From assembly GCA_023457615.1 (NCBI GenBank), contig JAEWKY010000225.1, positions 1-14,943 of the forward strand: 14,943 bases of DNA. Direction: 5' to 3'. A model generated the notes under the pieces. The model was not told the origin of the DNA and searched no databases. It was given only the letters and a program-made list of their open reading frames with translations. Source of the DNA: Actinomycetes bacterium (GTDB taxonomy: Bacteria > Actinomycetota > Actinomycetes > Actinomycetales > Microbacteriaceae). The stretch's first letter is position 1, and each line of letters starts with the position of its first letter. The translations under genes and the position numbers were made by a program. Below are positions 1-6,312 of this stretch, piece by piece.

Positions 1-19
1 GGCCGGAGCCGGGCCCTTC

Positions 20-38
20 CGAGGCAGCGGGTGCCTCG
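20..38 (-). terminator. Hairpin downstream of the DUF6458-like gene, possible terminator
   Basis: A perfect 7-base-pair inverted repeat (CGAGGCA at 20-26 and TGCCTCG at 32-38) with a 5-base loop lies about 25 bases past the stop of the minus-strand gene at 63-329. There is no clear U-tract on the minus strand, so a canonical intrinsic terminator is not shown. Position and stem strength fit transcript ending or 3' end protection. Nothing else is recognisable in positions 1-62. Confidence 0.35.
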
Positions 39-62
39 ATCCGGCGTCGCCGCCGGAGTCTC

Positions 63-329
63 TCAGACCGGACGCGTGGTCGGGTCGTCGACCTCGGTCA
101 CGCGCTGCTGCACGCGCTCGCCGGTCACCGAGTCGGTGCCCGTGCGGGTCGTGCTGACCGCCTGGCGGCGGCGGGCGAGCAGGACGAGCCCGATGATGAA
201 CGTGATGAGGCCCGCACCCATGAGGATGTAGCCCACCATGTCGAGGTTGATGAAGCCGGTCTCGAAGTTGAGGGCGAAGACCAGGATCGCGCCGATGACG
301 AACAGGACGACACCAGTACCGATGCTCAT
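63..329 (-). CDS. Small two-helix membrane protein, DUF6458-like
   Basis: This 88-residue protein has two hydrophobic segments (about residues 4-22 and 33-52) joined by a short loop (NFETGFINLD). An RRR cluster follows at 53-55, then a polar, Thr/Asp-rich tail of about 33 residues. The layout matches the small DUF6458 family of Microbacteriaceae and relatives, whose function is unknown; it probably sits in the cytoplasmic membrane with the charged tail inside. The ATG at 327-329 was chosen because an AGGAG motif (ctcct on the plus strand at 339-343) precedes it at good spacing and the family pattern begins there. Longer in-frame extensions read into the next gene and are not real. It is probably transcribed separately from the catabolic operon, with a 116-base gap to the dehydrogenase gene. 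Family assignment is from recognition of the sequence pattern. Confidence 0.85.
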   Translation of the reverse strand: MSIGTGVVLFVIGAILVFALNFETGFINLDMVGYILMGAGLITFIIGLVLLARRRQAVSTTRTGTDSVTGERVQQRVTEVDDPTTRPV

Positions 330-445
330 GATCGCTTTCTCCTTCCGGTGCGACCCGACGGCCGCATCCGGGTTCCACGCTAGGGAGGCGCGACGTTCGG
401 CGAGTACGGCTTGACTTCCCAGGGAATCCCCCGGTTGAGACATGC

Positions 446-1201
446 TCAGGCCGTCATGCCTCCCTCGACGGGCAGCACCGTCCCCGTCGTCTGGCTCGCC
501 CGGTCGCTCAGCAGCCAGGCGGCGGCGTTCGCGACCTCCGTGCCCGTGCCGATCTTGTGGAGGGGCATGACGGCGAGGCGCTTGTCCATCGCCGTCGGGT
601 CCTTCTCGAGCATGGCGTCGATCATCGCCGAGCGGGTCGGTCCGGGGGCGACCGAGTTCACCCGGATGCCGAGCGGCCCGTTGTCGTGCGCCGCGCTGCG
701 GGTGAGGCCGATGACAGCGTGCTTGGTCGCCTGGTACGCCCCGAGCCCCGTGTTGCCCTTGTAGCCGCCGACGCTCGAGGTGTTGACGATCGCGCCGGAG
801 CCCTGGGCGCGCATGACCCGCAGCTCCTCGCGCAGACACAGCCAGACCCCCTTCACGTTGACCTCCATGACGCGGTCGAAGTCGTCCTCGGAGATCTCGT
901 GCAGCAGGCCGACCTGGCCGATGCCGGCGTTGTTGAACGCGCCGTCGAGCCGACCGTACGCGGCCACCGTCTCGTCGACCATCCGGGCGACGTCGTCGCC
1001 CGACGTCACGTCGCCCACGACGACGCGCACCTCGTGGCCGTCGGTCCGCAGCTCCTCCGCGAGCGCCTCGAGGGCGTCGCCCGAGCGGGCGGCGAGTACG
1101 AGCCGCGCCCCCTCGTCGGCGAACACGCGGGCGGCCTCCACTCCGATCCCCGTGCTCGCGCCGACGATCAGCACGGCCTTGCCGTCGAGCAGTCCGGTCA
1201 T
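446..1201 (-). CDS. Short-chain dehydrogenase/reductase (SDR)
   Basis: This is a complete classical SDR oxidoreductase of 251 residues, a normal length. The Rossmann NAD(P)-binding motif GASTGIG is at residues 14-20, NNAG at 90-93, the catalytic Ser at about 143, the YxxxK pair at Tyr156 and Lys160, and VAPG at 184-187. It oxidises or reduces a hydroxyl/keto group in the cytoplasm. An Arg follows the Ala-Ala at 37-39, but cofactor preference (NAD or NADP) cannot be settled by eye. The ATG at 1199-1201 has a GAGGAG ribosome site (plus strand 1208-1213) overlapping the stop of the upstream thioesterase gene, so it is the last gene of the minus-strand operon. In context it may convert a beta-hydroxy acid to the beta-keto acid used by the BKACE gene upstream. 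That role is inferred; SDR substrates are not predictable from sequence alone. Confidence 0.93.
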   Translation of the reverse strand: MTGLLDGKAVLIVGASTGIGVEAARVFADEGARLVLAARSGDALEALAEELRTDGHEVRVVVGDVTSGDDVARMVDETVAAYGRLDGAFNNAGIGQVGLLHEISEDDFDRVMEVNVKGVWLCLREELRVMRAQGSGAIVNTSSVGGYKGNTGLGAYQATKHAVIGLTRSAAHDNGPLGIRVNSVAPGPTRSAMIDAMLEKDPTAMDKRLAVMPLHKIGTGTEVANAAAWLLSDRASQTTGTVLPVEGGMTA

Positions 1202-1211
1202 GTCTGTCTCC

Positions 1212-1673
1212 TCAGTCTCGGAAGGCGAGCGGCTCGCCCAGGTATGCGCTCAGTCGGGTGGTCTCGGCCTCGGTGAGGGCGCGCGGGCGCCGCGTCGCGA
1301 GATCCATGATGACGACCGTGACGCGCGCGATGAAGTACTGGATGCCGTCGCCGTCGCCCACCCGGCACTCCATCGTCACGGCGCGGCCCGCGGCCTTCGA
1401 GAGCCAGACGTCGGCGTACACGGTCTGGCCGGCGTAGGGCATCTCCGCGGTGTACTCGAAGCGCTGGCTCACGGTCATCGTGAAGGTGTCGGTGCCGAGC
1501 AGCGCGAGCACGGGCGGCGGTCCGGGCGGGAAGTGCTCGGGCTTCTCCGGCAGGCCGAGCACGCGGATGCGGGCCTCCTCGGCCAGGCGCACGGCGGCGA
1601 CGTTGTTGATGTGCCGGTACTGGTCGGTGTCGGCCCAGCGCAGCTCGAGCGGGACGCGGAGGGGCGCGCTCAC
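1212..1673 (-). CDS. Hotdog-fold acyl-CoA thioesterase (4HBT/YbgC-like)
   Basis: This 153-residue protein carries the 4-hydroxybenzoyl-CoA thioesterase-type N-terminal signature: RWADTDQYRHINNV at residues 12-25, with Asp17 in the place of the catalytic Asp and the following His-x-Asn-Asn. Enzymes of this group are small cytoplasmic oligomers that hydrolyse acyl-CoA to free acid and CoA. The start is the GTG at 1671-1673, which overlaps the stop of the upstream aldolase gene by four bases (GTGA), a strong sign of translational coupling. The central part (residues 45-56, PEHFPPGPPPVL) is a proline-rich insertion. In this operon it could release the acid from the acyl-CoA made by the BKACE enzyme. 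The acyl group is unknown, and some relatives are general housekeeping thioesterases. Confidence 0.88.
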   Translation of the reverse strand: MSAPLRVPLELRWADTDQYRHINNVAAVRLAEEARIRVLGLPEKPEHFPPGPPPVLALLGTDTFTMTVSQRFEYTAEMPYAGQTVYADVWLSKAAGRAVTMECRVGDGDGIQYFIARVTVVIMDLATRRPRALTEAETTRLSAYLGEPLAFRD

Positions 1674-2470
1674 GATCGCTCCGTACCGAACCGTACGGTA
1701 CGGCCTGCCGTCACGGCGGCGGCCGCGGCGGCGCCCAGGAGGCTCGCGTCGTTGCTCATCATCGTGAAGTCGAAGCCCGCGTCGACGGCCGCCTGCACGG
1801 TGGCGGCCGTGGCTCCGCCGGCGTTGCCGATCGGCAGGCCGGCGGAGCGCGCGTCCCGGACCGCGCCGGCGATGAGCTCGACGACCTCCGGGGCGCTCTC
1901 GGCGAGGCCCAGGCTCGTCGAGAGGTCGGCGGCGCCGACGAGGAGGGCGTCGACGCCGGGCACCGCGGCGATCGCGGCGGCATTGCGCGCTGCCTCGGCG
2001 CTCTCGAGCTGCGGGATGAGCACGACCTCCTCGTTGCCGTAGCGGAGGTACTCCTCGCGCGGCAGCGCGCCCCAGGCTCCCGCCCGACTCGTGCCCCCGA
2101 CGCCGCGGGTGCCGCGCGGGGCGAAGCGCACCGCCGCGGCCGCCGCCGCCGCCTGCTCCGCCGTGTCGACGTGCGGCAGCATGACGCCCTCCGCGCCCGC
2201 GTCGAGGATGCGCTGCACGAGTCCGCCGTCGAGCGACGGGATGCGCACGATCGGCGACACCCCGGTGAGCAGGGCCGTGCCGATGTGGCGATAGGCCGTC
2301 TCGAGGTCCATCGCGGAGTGCTCGAGATCGATGACGGCGAAGTCGAAGCCGGCGAGCGCGACGAGCTCCATGCTCTCCATCGCGGGCAGCTTCACCCACG
2401 TGCCGATCGCCGGCCCCTCCGCGCGACGCAGCGCCGCCCGGAAGAGCGAGTGCCGCGGCATCCCGGCCAT
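1670..2470 (-). CDS. HpcH/HpaI-family class II aldolase
   Basis: This 266-residue protein is the normal length for HpaI-like aldolases such as 4-hydroxy-2-oxoheptanedioate and 2-keto-3-deoxy-rhamnonate aldolase. Expected active-site residues are in place: His51 in FAVIDLEHS, Arg76 in IVRIPS, Glu156 in IPQLES (after Gln154), and Asp182 in VGAADLS. By family knowledge the Glu and Asp hold the divalent metal, while the His and Arg act in enolate chemistry. The enzyme would reversibly split a 4-hydroxy-2-oxo acid into pyruvate (or a similar oxo acid) and an aldehyde in the cytoplasm. The ATG at 2468-2470 overlaps the stop of the cupin gene by one base (TGATG), and its own stop overlaps the thioesterase start. 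An Ala-rich tail (about 247-254) is a lineage feature. The aldehyde partner is unknown. A citrate-lyase-beta-like role is less likely given the HpaI motifs. Confidence 0.9.
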   Translation of the reverse strand: MAGMPRHSLFRAALRRAEGPAIGTWVKLPAMESMELVALAGFDFAVIDLEHSAMDLETAYRHIGTALLTGVSPIVRIPSLDGGLVQRILDAGAEGVMLPHVDTAEQAAAAAAAVRFAPRGTRGVGGTSRAGAWGALPREEYLRYGNEEVVLIPQLESAEAARNAAAIAAVPGVDALLVGAADLSTSLGLAESAPEVVELIAGAVRDARSAGLPIGNAGGATAATVQAAVDAGFDFTMMSNDASLLGAAAAAAVTAGRTVRFGTERS

Positions 2471-3411
2471 CAGTTCCCCTCGGGGATGCCGACCCCCGGC
2501 TTCGCGGGGTAGTCGGCCGCGTTGACGACCCAGCCCGAGGTCGAGAAGTCGACCCGCGGCGGCGAGAAGATGTCGATGAGCTGCTGGTGCGACCCGATGC
2601 CCTGCGTCGTGTGCACCGTCGGCGGCGGGATGACGCACACCGACGGCGTCGCGATCTCGCGGCTCTCGTCGGGCCGCCACTGCGTCGAGTCCGGCCCCCA
2701 CGGATAGCGGATGTGGTGCACGAAGCTGCCCTTCACGGCGAGCGAGAGCTGCTCGAAGTCGTCGTGGAAGTGCGGCGAGAGCTTGAGCGGGTCGCGCGGG
2801 CCGGGCTCCTCGGCGAGGAAGTTCACCATCATGTTGGTCGTGCGGAAGATGCGGCCGAAGCGCCCCGTCACGAGGGGGTGGTCGGCGAGCCGGTAGACCC
2901 GCAGGCGGAACCCGTCGACCGGGTCGGGCCACGCGCCGAGCGGCGCCGCGCGCAGATCGGGCTCGGCGTAGGCCCCGGCGTTGAGCGCCGCCTCGCGCAG
3001 GTCGTCGGCGACGACCGAGAACAGCCGGATGAGGATGCCGTCCTCGAGCACCTCGACGGACGAGTCGCCGGGCGGCACGACGACGAACGCCTCCTCGCGC
3101 ACCTCCTCGACCGCGTCCCCGGCCGTCACCCGCACCGCCGCGCTCTCCGAGTACTGCAGGAGGGCGTACTCGTCGGGCTGACCGGAGCGGGCGAGCACAT
3201 CCCCCGCCTTCGCCTCGGTGTAGGCGAGCACGAGCGTCGCGCTGCGGGCGAGCCAGGTGCGACCGCCCCGCTCCGTCGTCGAGGTCGGCGGATGGGTGAG
3301 GAACTCGATCCACTGCGACGGCTTGATCGGGGTCGAGGGGTCGACGGAGACGGTCGGCGCGGTGACGGCGAGGTTCGAGCGGACGTCGTCGGCGGCGTAC
3401 TGGGTGGACAT
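2470..3411 (-). CDS. Bicupin-domain protein, possible metal-dependent dioxygenase or isomerase
   Basis: This 313-residue protein has two cupin-like halves. The C-terminal half carries a metal-site pattern: HFHDDFEQ gives His214, His216 and Glu220, and PPPTVHTTQG supplies His267. The N-terminal half (about residues 66-135) has the cupin rhythm (a Gly-Asp turn, a beta strand, VVPPGDSS, then a strand) but lacks the histidines, so it looks like a degenerate, non-metal cupin. Many bicupins of this size are Fe or Mn dioxygenases, others are isomerases or decarboxylases, so the reaction is open. The ATG at 3409-3411 is preceded by a GAAGGAA ribosome site in the 23-base gap after the BKACE gene. It is translationally coupled to the aldolase through a TGATG overlap. 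The location inside the catabolic operon suggests a direct enzymatic step rather than regulation. I do not recognise a characterised orthologue. Confidence 0.82.
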   Translation of the reverse strand: MSTQYAADDVRSNLAVTAPTVSVDPSTPIKPSQWIEFLTHPPTSTTERGGRTWLARSATLVLAYTEAKAGDVLARSGQPDEYALLQYSESAAVRVTAGDAVEEVREEAFVVVPPGDSSVEVLEDGILIRLFSVVADDLREAALNAGAYAEPDLRAAPLGAWPDPVDGFRLRVYRLADHPLVTGRFGRIFRTTNMMVNFLAEEPGPRDPLKLSPHFHDDFEQLSLAVKGSFVHHIRYPWGPDSTQWRPDESREIATPSVCVIPPPTVHTTQGIGSHQQLIDIFSPPRVDFSTSGWVVNAADYPAKPGVGIPEGN

Positions 3412-3434
3412 GCTGTTCCTTCGGGCGGAGCGGG

Positions 3435-4367
3435 TCAGAGGGTGACGCCGGACAGGCCCTTGAGCCCGAGCATCCGGCGTGCGTCGTCGGGGGTCGCGAT
3501 CTCGCGCCCGAGGTCCTCGACCACGGCGCGGATCTTCGACACCTGCTGGGCGTTGCTCTCGGCGAGGCGGCCCTTGCCGATCCACAGGCTGTCCTCGAGG
3601 CCGACGCGCACGTGGCCGCCGAGCCACGCGGCGTGGGTCGCGAACTCGAACTGCGCGCGGCCGGCGGCGAACGCGGAGAACTGGTAGTCGGACCCGAAGA
3701 GCTTGTCGGCGATCGCGACCATGTGGGTGAGGTTGGCGTGATCGGCGCCGATGCCGCCGAGGATGCCGAAGACGCCCTGGATCATGAACGGCGGCTCGAC
3801 GAGCCCCTTCTCGACGAAGTAGGCCAGCGAGTAGAGGTGGCCGATGTCGTAGCACTCGAACTCGAAGCGCGTGCCGCGCTCCTGTCCGAGCGAACGCAGC
3901 ACGTGCTCGATCGTGGCGAACGAGTTGATGAACGGGTGGCTGTACGTGCCCAGCACGTACGGCTTCTCCCAGTCGTGCTTCCACTCGGTGACCTTGTCGG
4001 CGATGCCCGAGTAGACGAAGTTCATCGAGCCCATGTTGAGACTCGCGAGCTCCGGGGAGAACCGGAGGGCGCCGGCGAGGCGCTCCTCGATCGTCATCTG
4101 CGACGAGCCGCCCGTCGACATGTTGATCACGACGTCCACCTCGTCGAGGATCGCCGGGATGATCTGCTCGAAGACCCCGGCCTCGAAGGCCGGGCGGCCG
4201 TCGGGATGGCGGGCGTGCAGATGGATGATCGCCGACCCCGCCGCCGCCGCCTCGAGCGAGGCCTGCACGACCTGCTCGGGCGACAGCGGCAGGTAGTCGC
4301 TCTGCGACGGCACGTTGACACTGCCCGTGACGGCCGTGCTGATGATGACCTTGTCGGCGCGCTGCAT
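3435..4367 (-). CDS. Beta-keto acid cleavage enzyme, BKACE/Kce-like (DUF849)
   Basis: The family condenses a beta-keto acid with acetyl-CoA to yield acetoacetate and a new acyl-CoA. The founding member, Kce, acts on 3-keto-5-aminohexanoate in lysine fermentation, and relatives act on carnitine- and other-derived keto acids. This 310-residue protein has the zinc histidines His49 and His51 in IIHLHARH, Ser84-Thr-Gly-Gly in the INMSTGGS segment, Asn111-Met-Gly-Ser, GGHVRVGLEDS with Arg254, Glu258 and Asp259, and the KGxLAESNAQQV signature at 265-276. Against my recollection of Kce, the position of its Glu14 (after TG in the first strand) is Val here (TAVTGSVNVPS), so the substrate pocket probably differs. 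The ATG at 4365-4367 is given as start. A GTG at 4374-4376 overlapping the upstream stop (GTGA) would add three residues and is a real alternative. Substrate is unknown. Confidence 0.92.
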   Translation of the reverse strand: MQRADKVIISTAVTGSVNVPSQSDYLPLSPEQVVQASLEAAAAGSAIIHLHARHPDGRPAFEAGVFEQIIPAILDEVDVVINMSTGGSSQMTIEERLAGALRFSPELASLNMGSMNFVYSGIADKVTEWKHDWEKPYVLGTYSHPFINSFATIEHVLRSLGQERGTRFEFECYDIGHLYSLAYFVEKGLVEPPFMIQGVFGILGGIGADHANLTHMVAIADKLFGSDYQFSAFAAGRAQFEFATHAAWLGGHVRVGLEDSLWIGKGRLAESNAQQVSKIRAVVEDLGREIATPDDARRMLGLKGLSGVTL

Positions 4368-4372
4368 CCCCG

Positions 4373-5302
4373 TCACTTCGCCTTCGGCGAGTCCTCGAGA
4401 CCGAGGAGGTAGGCCGTGTTGTGGCAGATCATCTGCCGCACGTCCTTCTCCGAGATCCCGTGGTCGAGCAGCTGGCCGATGACCTGGATGTAGCCGTCGA
4501 CCGGGTAGGGGTTGGCGAGCTGGCCGAGGTCGGAGTCGATCACGGTGCGCTCCGGGCCGATCCGCTCGATCCACGAGATCAGGCGGGAGATCGGCCACCC
4601 GGGCGCTGGGACGCCCGGGTGGTACATGGACATCTCGTGCTCGACGAAGGCGCCGTAGGAGAGGAGCTCCTCGACGTCGCCGTCCGAGGCGCCGATGATG
4701 AAGTCGGGGTGGTGCAGGAGGAGGCGCTTGACGCCGTTCTCCTTCGCGGTGGCGAAGAACGCCTTCTGCGAGTCGACGTCGAGGTGACCGCCGGTGAGCA
4801 TGATGTCGGCCTCGGCGACGAGCTGCGTGACCCGCACCGTCTCGGCGGAGACGTTGCCGGCGGCGTCGTAGATCGACTCCTCCTTCTCCTCGAGGTTGGA
4901 GCCGGCCGTGGGGAACCCGTCGTCGTGGCTGTGCGCCTCGATGTGGCGGGCCGCGGAGACCGTCGGGCCCCACACCGCCTTGCCGCCCATCTGGATCGCG
5001 ACCGCGACGGCCGACGGGTTGACGCCGCCGACCTCGGAGTTGAGGGCGACGCCGCCGTACGCGGGGGTCGGGGCGTCCTTGAGCAGGTCGCGCTGCGCGA
5101 GCAGGTCGAAGACGGTGTTGTGGTGATGCGACTTGATGAGGATCGCGCGCATGCCGATCTTCGCGGCGTCGTACGAGGCCTCGACGTGGTTGAGCTTGCG
5201 CGGGAACGGGCTCGGGCCCGAGTGCGTGTGCAGGTCGACGGCGCCGTTCAGCACCTTGAGAAGGGCGGGGGACGGCGTGGGCCGGGCGTCGGGAGCGTCC
5301 AT
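4373..5302 (-). CDS. Amidohydrolase-like metal-binding protein, DUF6282-type
   Basis: This 309-residue protein is the first gene of the minus-strand operon. It opens with a metal-site motif DLHTHSGPS at residues 23-31 (His25, His27), then a His-rich KSHHHN at 58-62, His120 and His124/126, GGHLD at 171-175, LLLHHPD at 195-200, a VIDSDLGQ segment with Asp256 and Asp258, and CHN at 293-295. The spacing of His and Asp residues along a predicted alpha/beta barrel fits amidohydrolase/PHP-like metalloenzymes, and I recognise it as the uncharacterised DUF6282 family. It has no signal peptide, so it should be cytoplasmic. A hydrolytic step on a C-N, C-O or lactone bond is inferred, not shown. The ATG at 5300-5302 has a perfect AAGGAGG ribosome site (plus strand 5310-5316), the strongest in the operon. 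Its last bases overlap a possible GTG start of the BKACE gene. Confidence 0.8.
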   Translation of the reverse strand: MDAPDARPTPSPALLKVLNGAVDLHTHSGPSPFPRKLNHVEASYDAAKIGMRAILIKSHHHNTVFDLLAQRDLLKDAPTPAYGGVALNSEVGGVNPSAVAVAIQMGGKAVWGPTVSAARHIEAHSHDDGFPTAGSNLEEKEESIYDAAGNVSAETVRVTQLVAEADIMLTGGHLDVDSQKAFFATAKENGVKRLLLHHPDFIIGASDGDVEELLSYGAFVEHEMSMYHPGVPAPGWPISRLISWIERIGPERTVIDSDLGQLANPYPVDGYIQVIGQLLDHGISEKDVRQMICHNTAYLLGLEDSPKAK

Positions 5303-5335
5303 CCGACAACCTCCTTGTGTTCGGATTACGTGAAG

Positions 5336-5347
5336 TGGTGTTCACCA
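5336..5347. promoter_or_regulatory. Operator-like inverted repeat over the minus-strand -10
   Basis: TGGTG at 5336-5340 and CACCA at 5343-5347 form a 5-base-pair dyad around a TT centre. It contains one of the GTGTTC half-sites and overlaps the proposed -10 box of the minus-strand operon promoter (5344-5349). A repressor bound here would block RNA polymerase. The dyad is short, so chance is not excluded. Confidence 0.35.
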
Positions 5348-5372
5348 TATGACACACGATGCGGATTGTCCA
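5344..5372 (-). promoter_or_regulatory. Promoter of the minus-strand catabolic operon
   Basis: On the minus strand a -35 box TGGACA (plus-strand tgtcca at 5367-5372) and a -10 box TATGGT (plus-strand accata at 5344-5349) are separated by exactly 17 bases. This is the only AT-richer stretch upstream of the gene starting at 5302 and lies about 40 bases before its start codon. Fit to the housekeeping sigma consensus is good for a high-GC genome (five of six and four of six bases). Confidence 0.55.
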
Positions 5373-5410
5373 TTGCGCGATGTGAACGTGATCCGCCCTC
5401 ACGCTCGGAG

Positions 5411-5440
5411 TTGACGTGGCCGACCCGGGTGTTCTACCGT
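5411..5440 (+). promoter_or_regulatory. Promoter of the iclR-transporter operon
   Basis: A -35 box TTGACG (5411-5416) and a -10-like box TACCGT (5435-5440) are spaced by 18 bases and lie about 80 bases upstream of the first IclR start codon. A GTGTTC half-site (5429-5434) abuts the -10, and a perfect palindrome follows directly at 5440-5452. This placement suggests autorepression. Confidence 0.5.
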
Positions 5441-5452
5441 TCAGAATCTGAA
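5440..5452. promoter_or_regulatory. Perfect 13-base palindrome TTCAGAATCTGAA, candidate IclR operator
   Basis: TTCAGA and TCTGAA are exact reverse complements around a central A. The site lies at the expected transcription start of the IclR-transporter operon, touching the proposed -10. IclR-family dimers often bind short A/T-centred palindromes near their own promoters, so this is a candidate autoregulatory operator. No binding evidence is available from sequence alone. Confidence 0.5.
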
Positions 5453-5519
5453 ACACGTGGTTACGATCCGAACACCACACCCGGAACACCGCGCAACCGA
5501 TCTCGACGAGGAGGTGGAG

Positions 5520-6290
5520 ATGGAACCCGACGCCGACCGCGACGCCCTCGTCTCCGCGCTCCCCGACGTCGAGAAGGGCTCGATCCAGTCGATCGACCGC
5601 GCCGCCGCCGTGCTGGCCCTGCTCGATCAGGACACCCGGGCGCTCTCGCCCGCCATCGTCGCCGAGCGGCTCGGCCTCAACCGCACGACCGCGCACCGCT
5701 ACCTGCAGTCGCTGCAGGGCTCGGGGTTCCTCGACGCCGGCTACGGCCTCGGCCCGATCTTCGACCAGCTCTCGGCGCTCATCTCCGGACGGCAGCAGAT
5801 CCTCAGCGTCGCGCCCGGCATCATGCGCCGGCTCTCGGACGCGACCGGCTCGACGTGCGTGCTCAGCATGCTCGGCCGGTCCGGGGCCGTCGTGACCCTC
5901 GTCGAGGAGGCGAGCCGGGGCACCATCATCCTGACCGTCAAGGTCGGCACCAACCTCGAGGAGCGCGCCGCGCAGTCGCGCGTGCTGCTCGCCTTCCAGT
6001 CCGACCCGGGCGTCGTGAGGCGCGTGCACGCCGGGCTGACGCCCGCCGAGGCGCGCGTCGAGACGGCGGAGCTCGCGCGGGTGCGTCGCGAGCGCATCGC
6101 CTGGGGAGACCTCGGCCGCATCGGCCTCGCCTCGGTCGCCGCCCCCGTCTTCGGCGCGCACGACATCCAGGCCGCGATCGCGCTCATCGGCACGAGCGCC
6201 GTGCTCTCCGCCGAGGAGGAGCCCGGCGCCGAGAAGGTGCGCCTGCTCCGCGAATCGGCCGACGAGCTCAGCAGCCTGTTGGCACCCTAG
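5520..6290 (+). CDS. IclR-family transcriptional regulator (first copy)
   Basis: This 256-residue protein has the standard IclR build. A winged helix-turn-helix spans about residues 23-72 (QSIDRAAAVLALL, then VAERLGLNRTTAHRYLQSLQ with the recognition helix at 53-66), followed by an effector-binding domain that contains CVLSMLGR, AVVTLVEEA and AAPVFGA. IclR proteins bind DNA as dimers or tetramers and respond to a small pathway metabolite. The ATG at 5520-5522 was chosen over an upstream GTG because AGGAGGT lies at 5509-5515. It is the first gene of the plus-strand operon and faces the catabolic operon across a 217-base control region, so it most likely controls both arms and itself. A second IclR gene at 11394 is about 60-65 percent identical by my hand alignment. 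Whether it represses or activates cannot be told. Confidence 0.93.
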   Translation: MEPDADRDALVSALPDVEKGSIQSIDRAAAVLALLDQDTRALSPAIVAERLGLNRTTAHRYLQSLQGSGFLDAGYGLGPIFDQLSALISGRQQILSVAPGIMRRLSDATGSTCVLSMLGRSGAVVTLVEEASRGTIILTVKVGTNLEERAAQSRVLLAFQSDPGVVRRVHAGLTPAEARVETAELARVRRERIAWGDLGRIGLASVAAPVFGAHDIQAAIALIGTSAVLSAEEEPGAEKVRLLRESADELSSLLAP

Positions 6291-6312
6291 AACCGAACGA
6301 CACCGAGGAATC

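Larger units (their letters stand above)
5317..5489. repeat. Five GTGTTC/GAACAC half-sites across the divergent promoter region
   Basis: The hexamer GTGTTC occurs on the plus strand at 5317-5322, 5338-5343 and 5429-5434, and as GAACAC at 5470-5475 and 5484-5489. The first and fourth extend to a 10-base inverted pair, GTGTTCGGAT at 5317-5326 and ATCCGAACAC at 5466-5475, which flanks the whole control region. The first two copies are 21 bases apart, about two helical turns. Such clustering in 173 bases is well above chance for a six-base word, although the same hexamer also occurs singly in coding DNA of the window. Half-sites for one of the two IclR proteins are the natural reading; that is inference. 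Confidence 0.5.

Noticed and set aside
411..426. TTGACT followed by the 11-base palindrome TTCCCAGGGAA between the SDR and DUF6458-like genes.
   Set aside because: No plus-strand gene follows the TTGACT and no -10 box is evident. The palindrome is short and just past the SDR stop, so neither a promoter nor a terminator can be supported.
63..839. N-terminal extension of the DUF6458-like protein into the SDR gene.
   Set aside because: The extension lies in a different frame over real SDR coding sequence and lacks membrane-protein character. The ATG at 329 with its ribosome site begins the family pattern.
5457..5519. Upstream GTG start that would add 21 residues to the first IclR protein.
   Set aside because: It has no ribosome site and would place the coding start immediately after the operator palindrome; the ATG at 5520 has AGGAGGT at good spacing.
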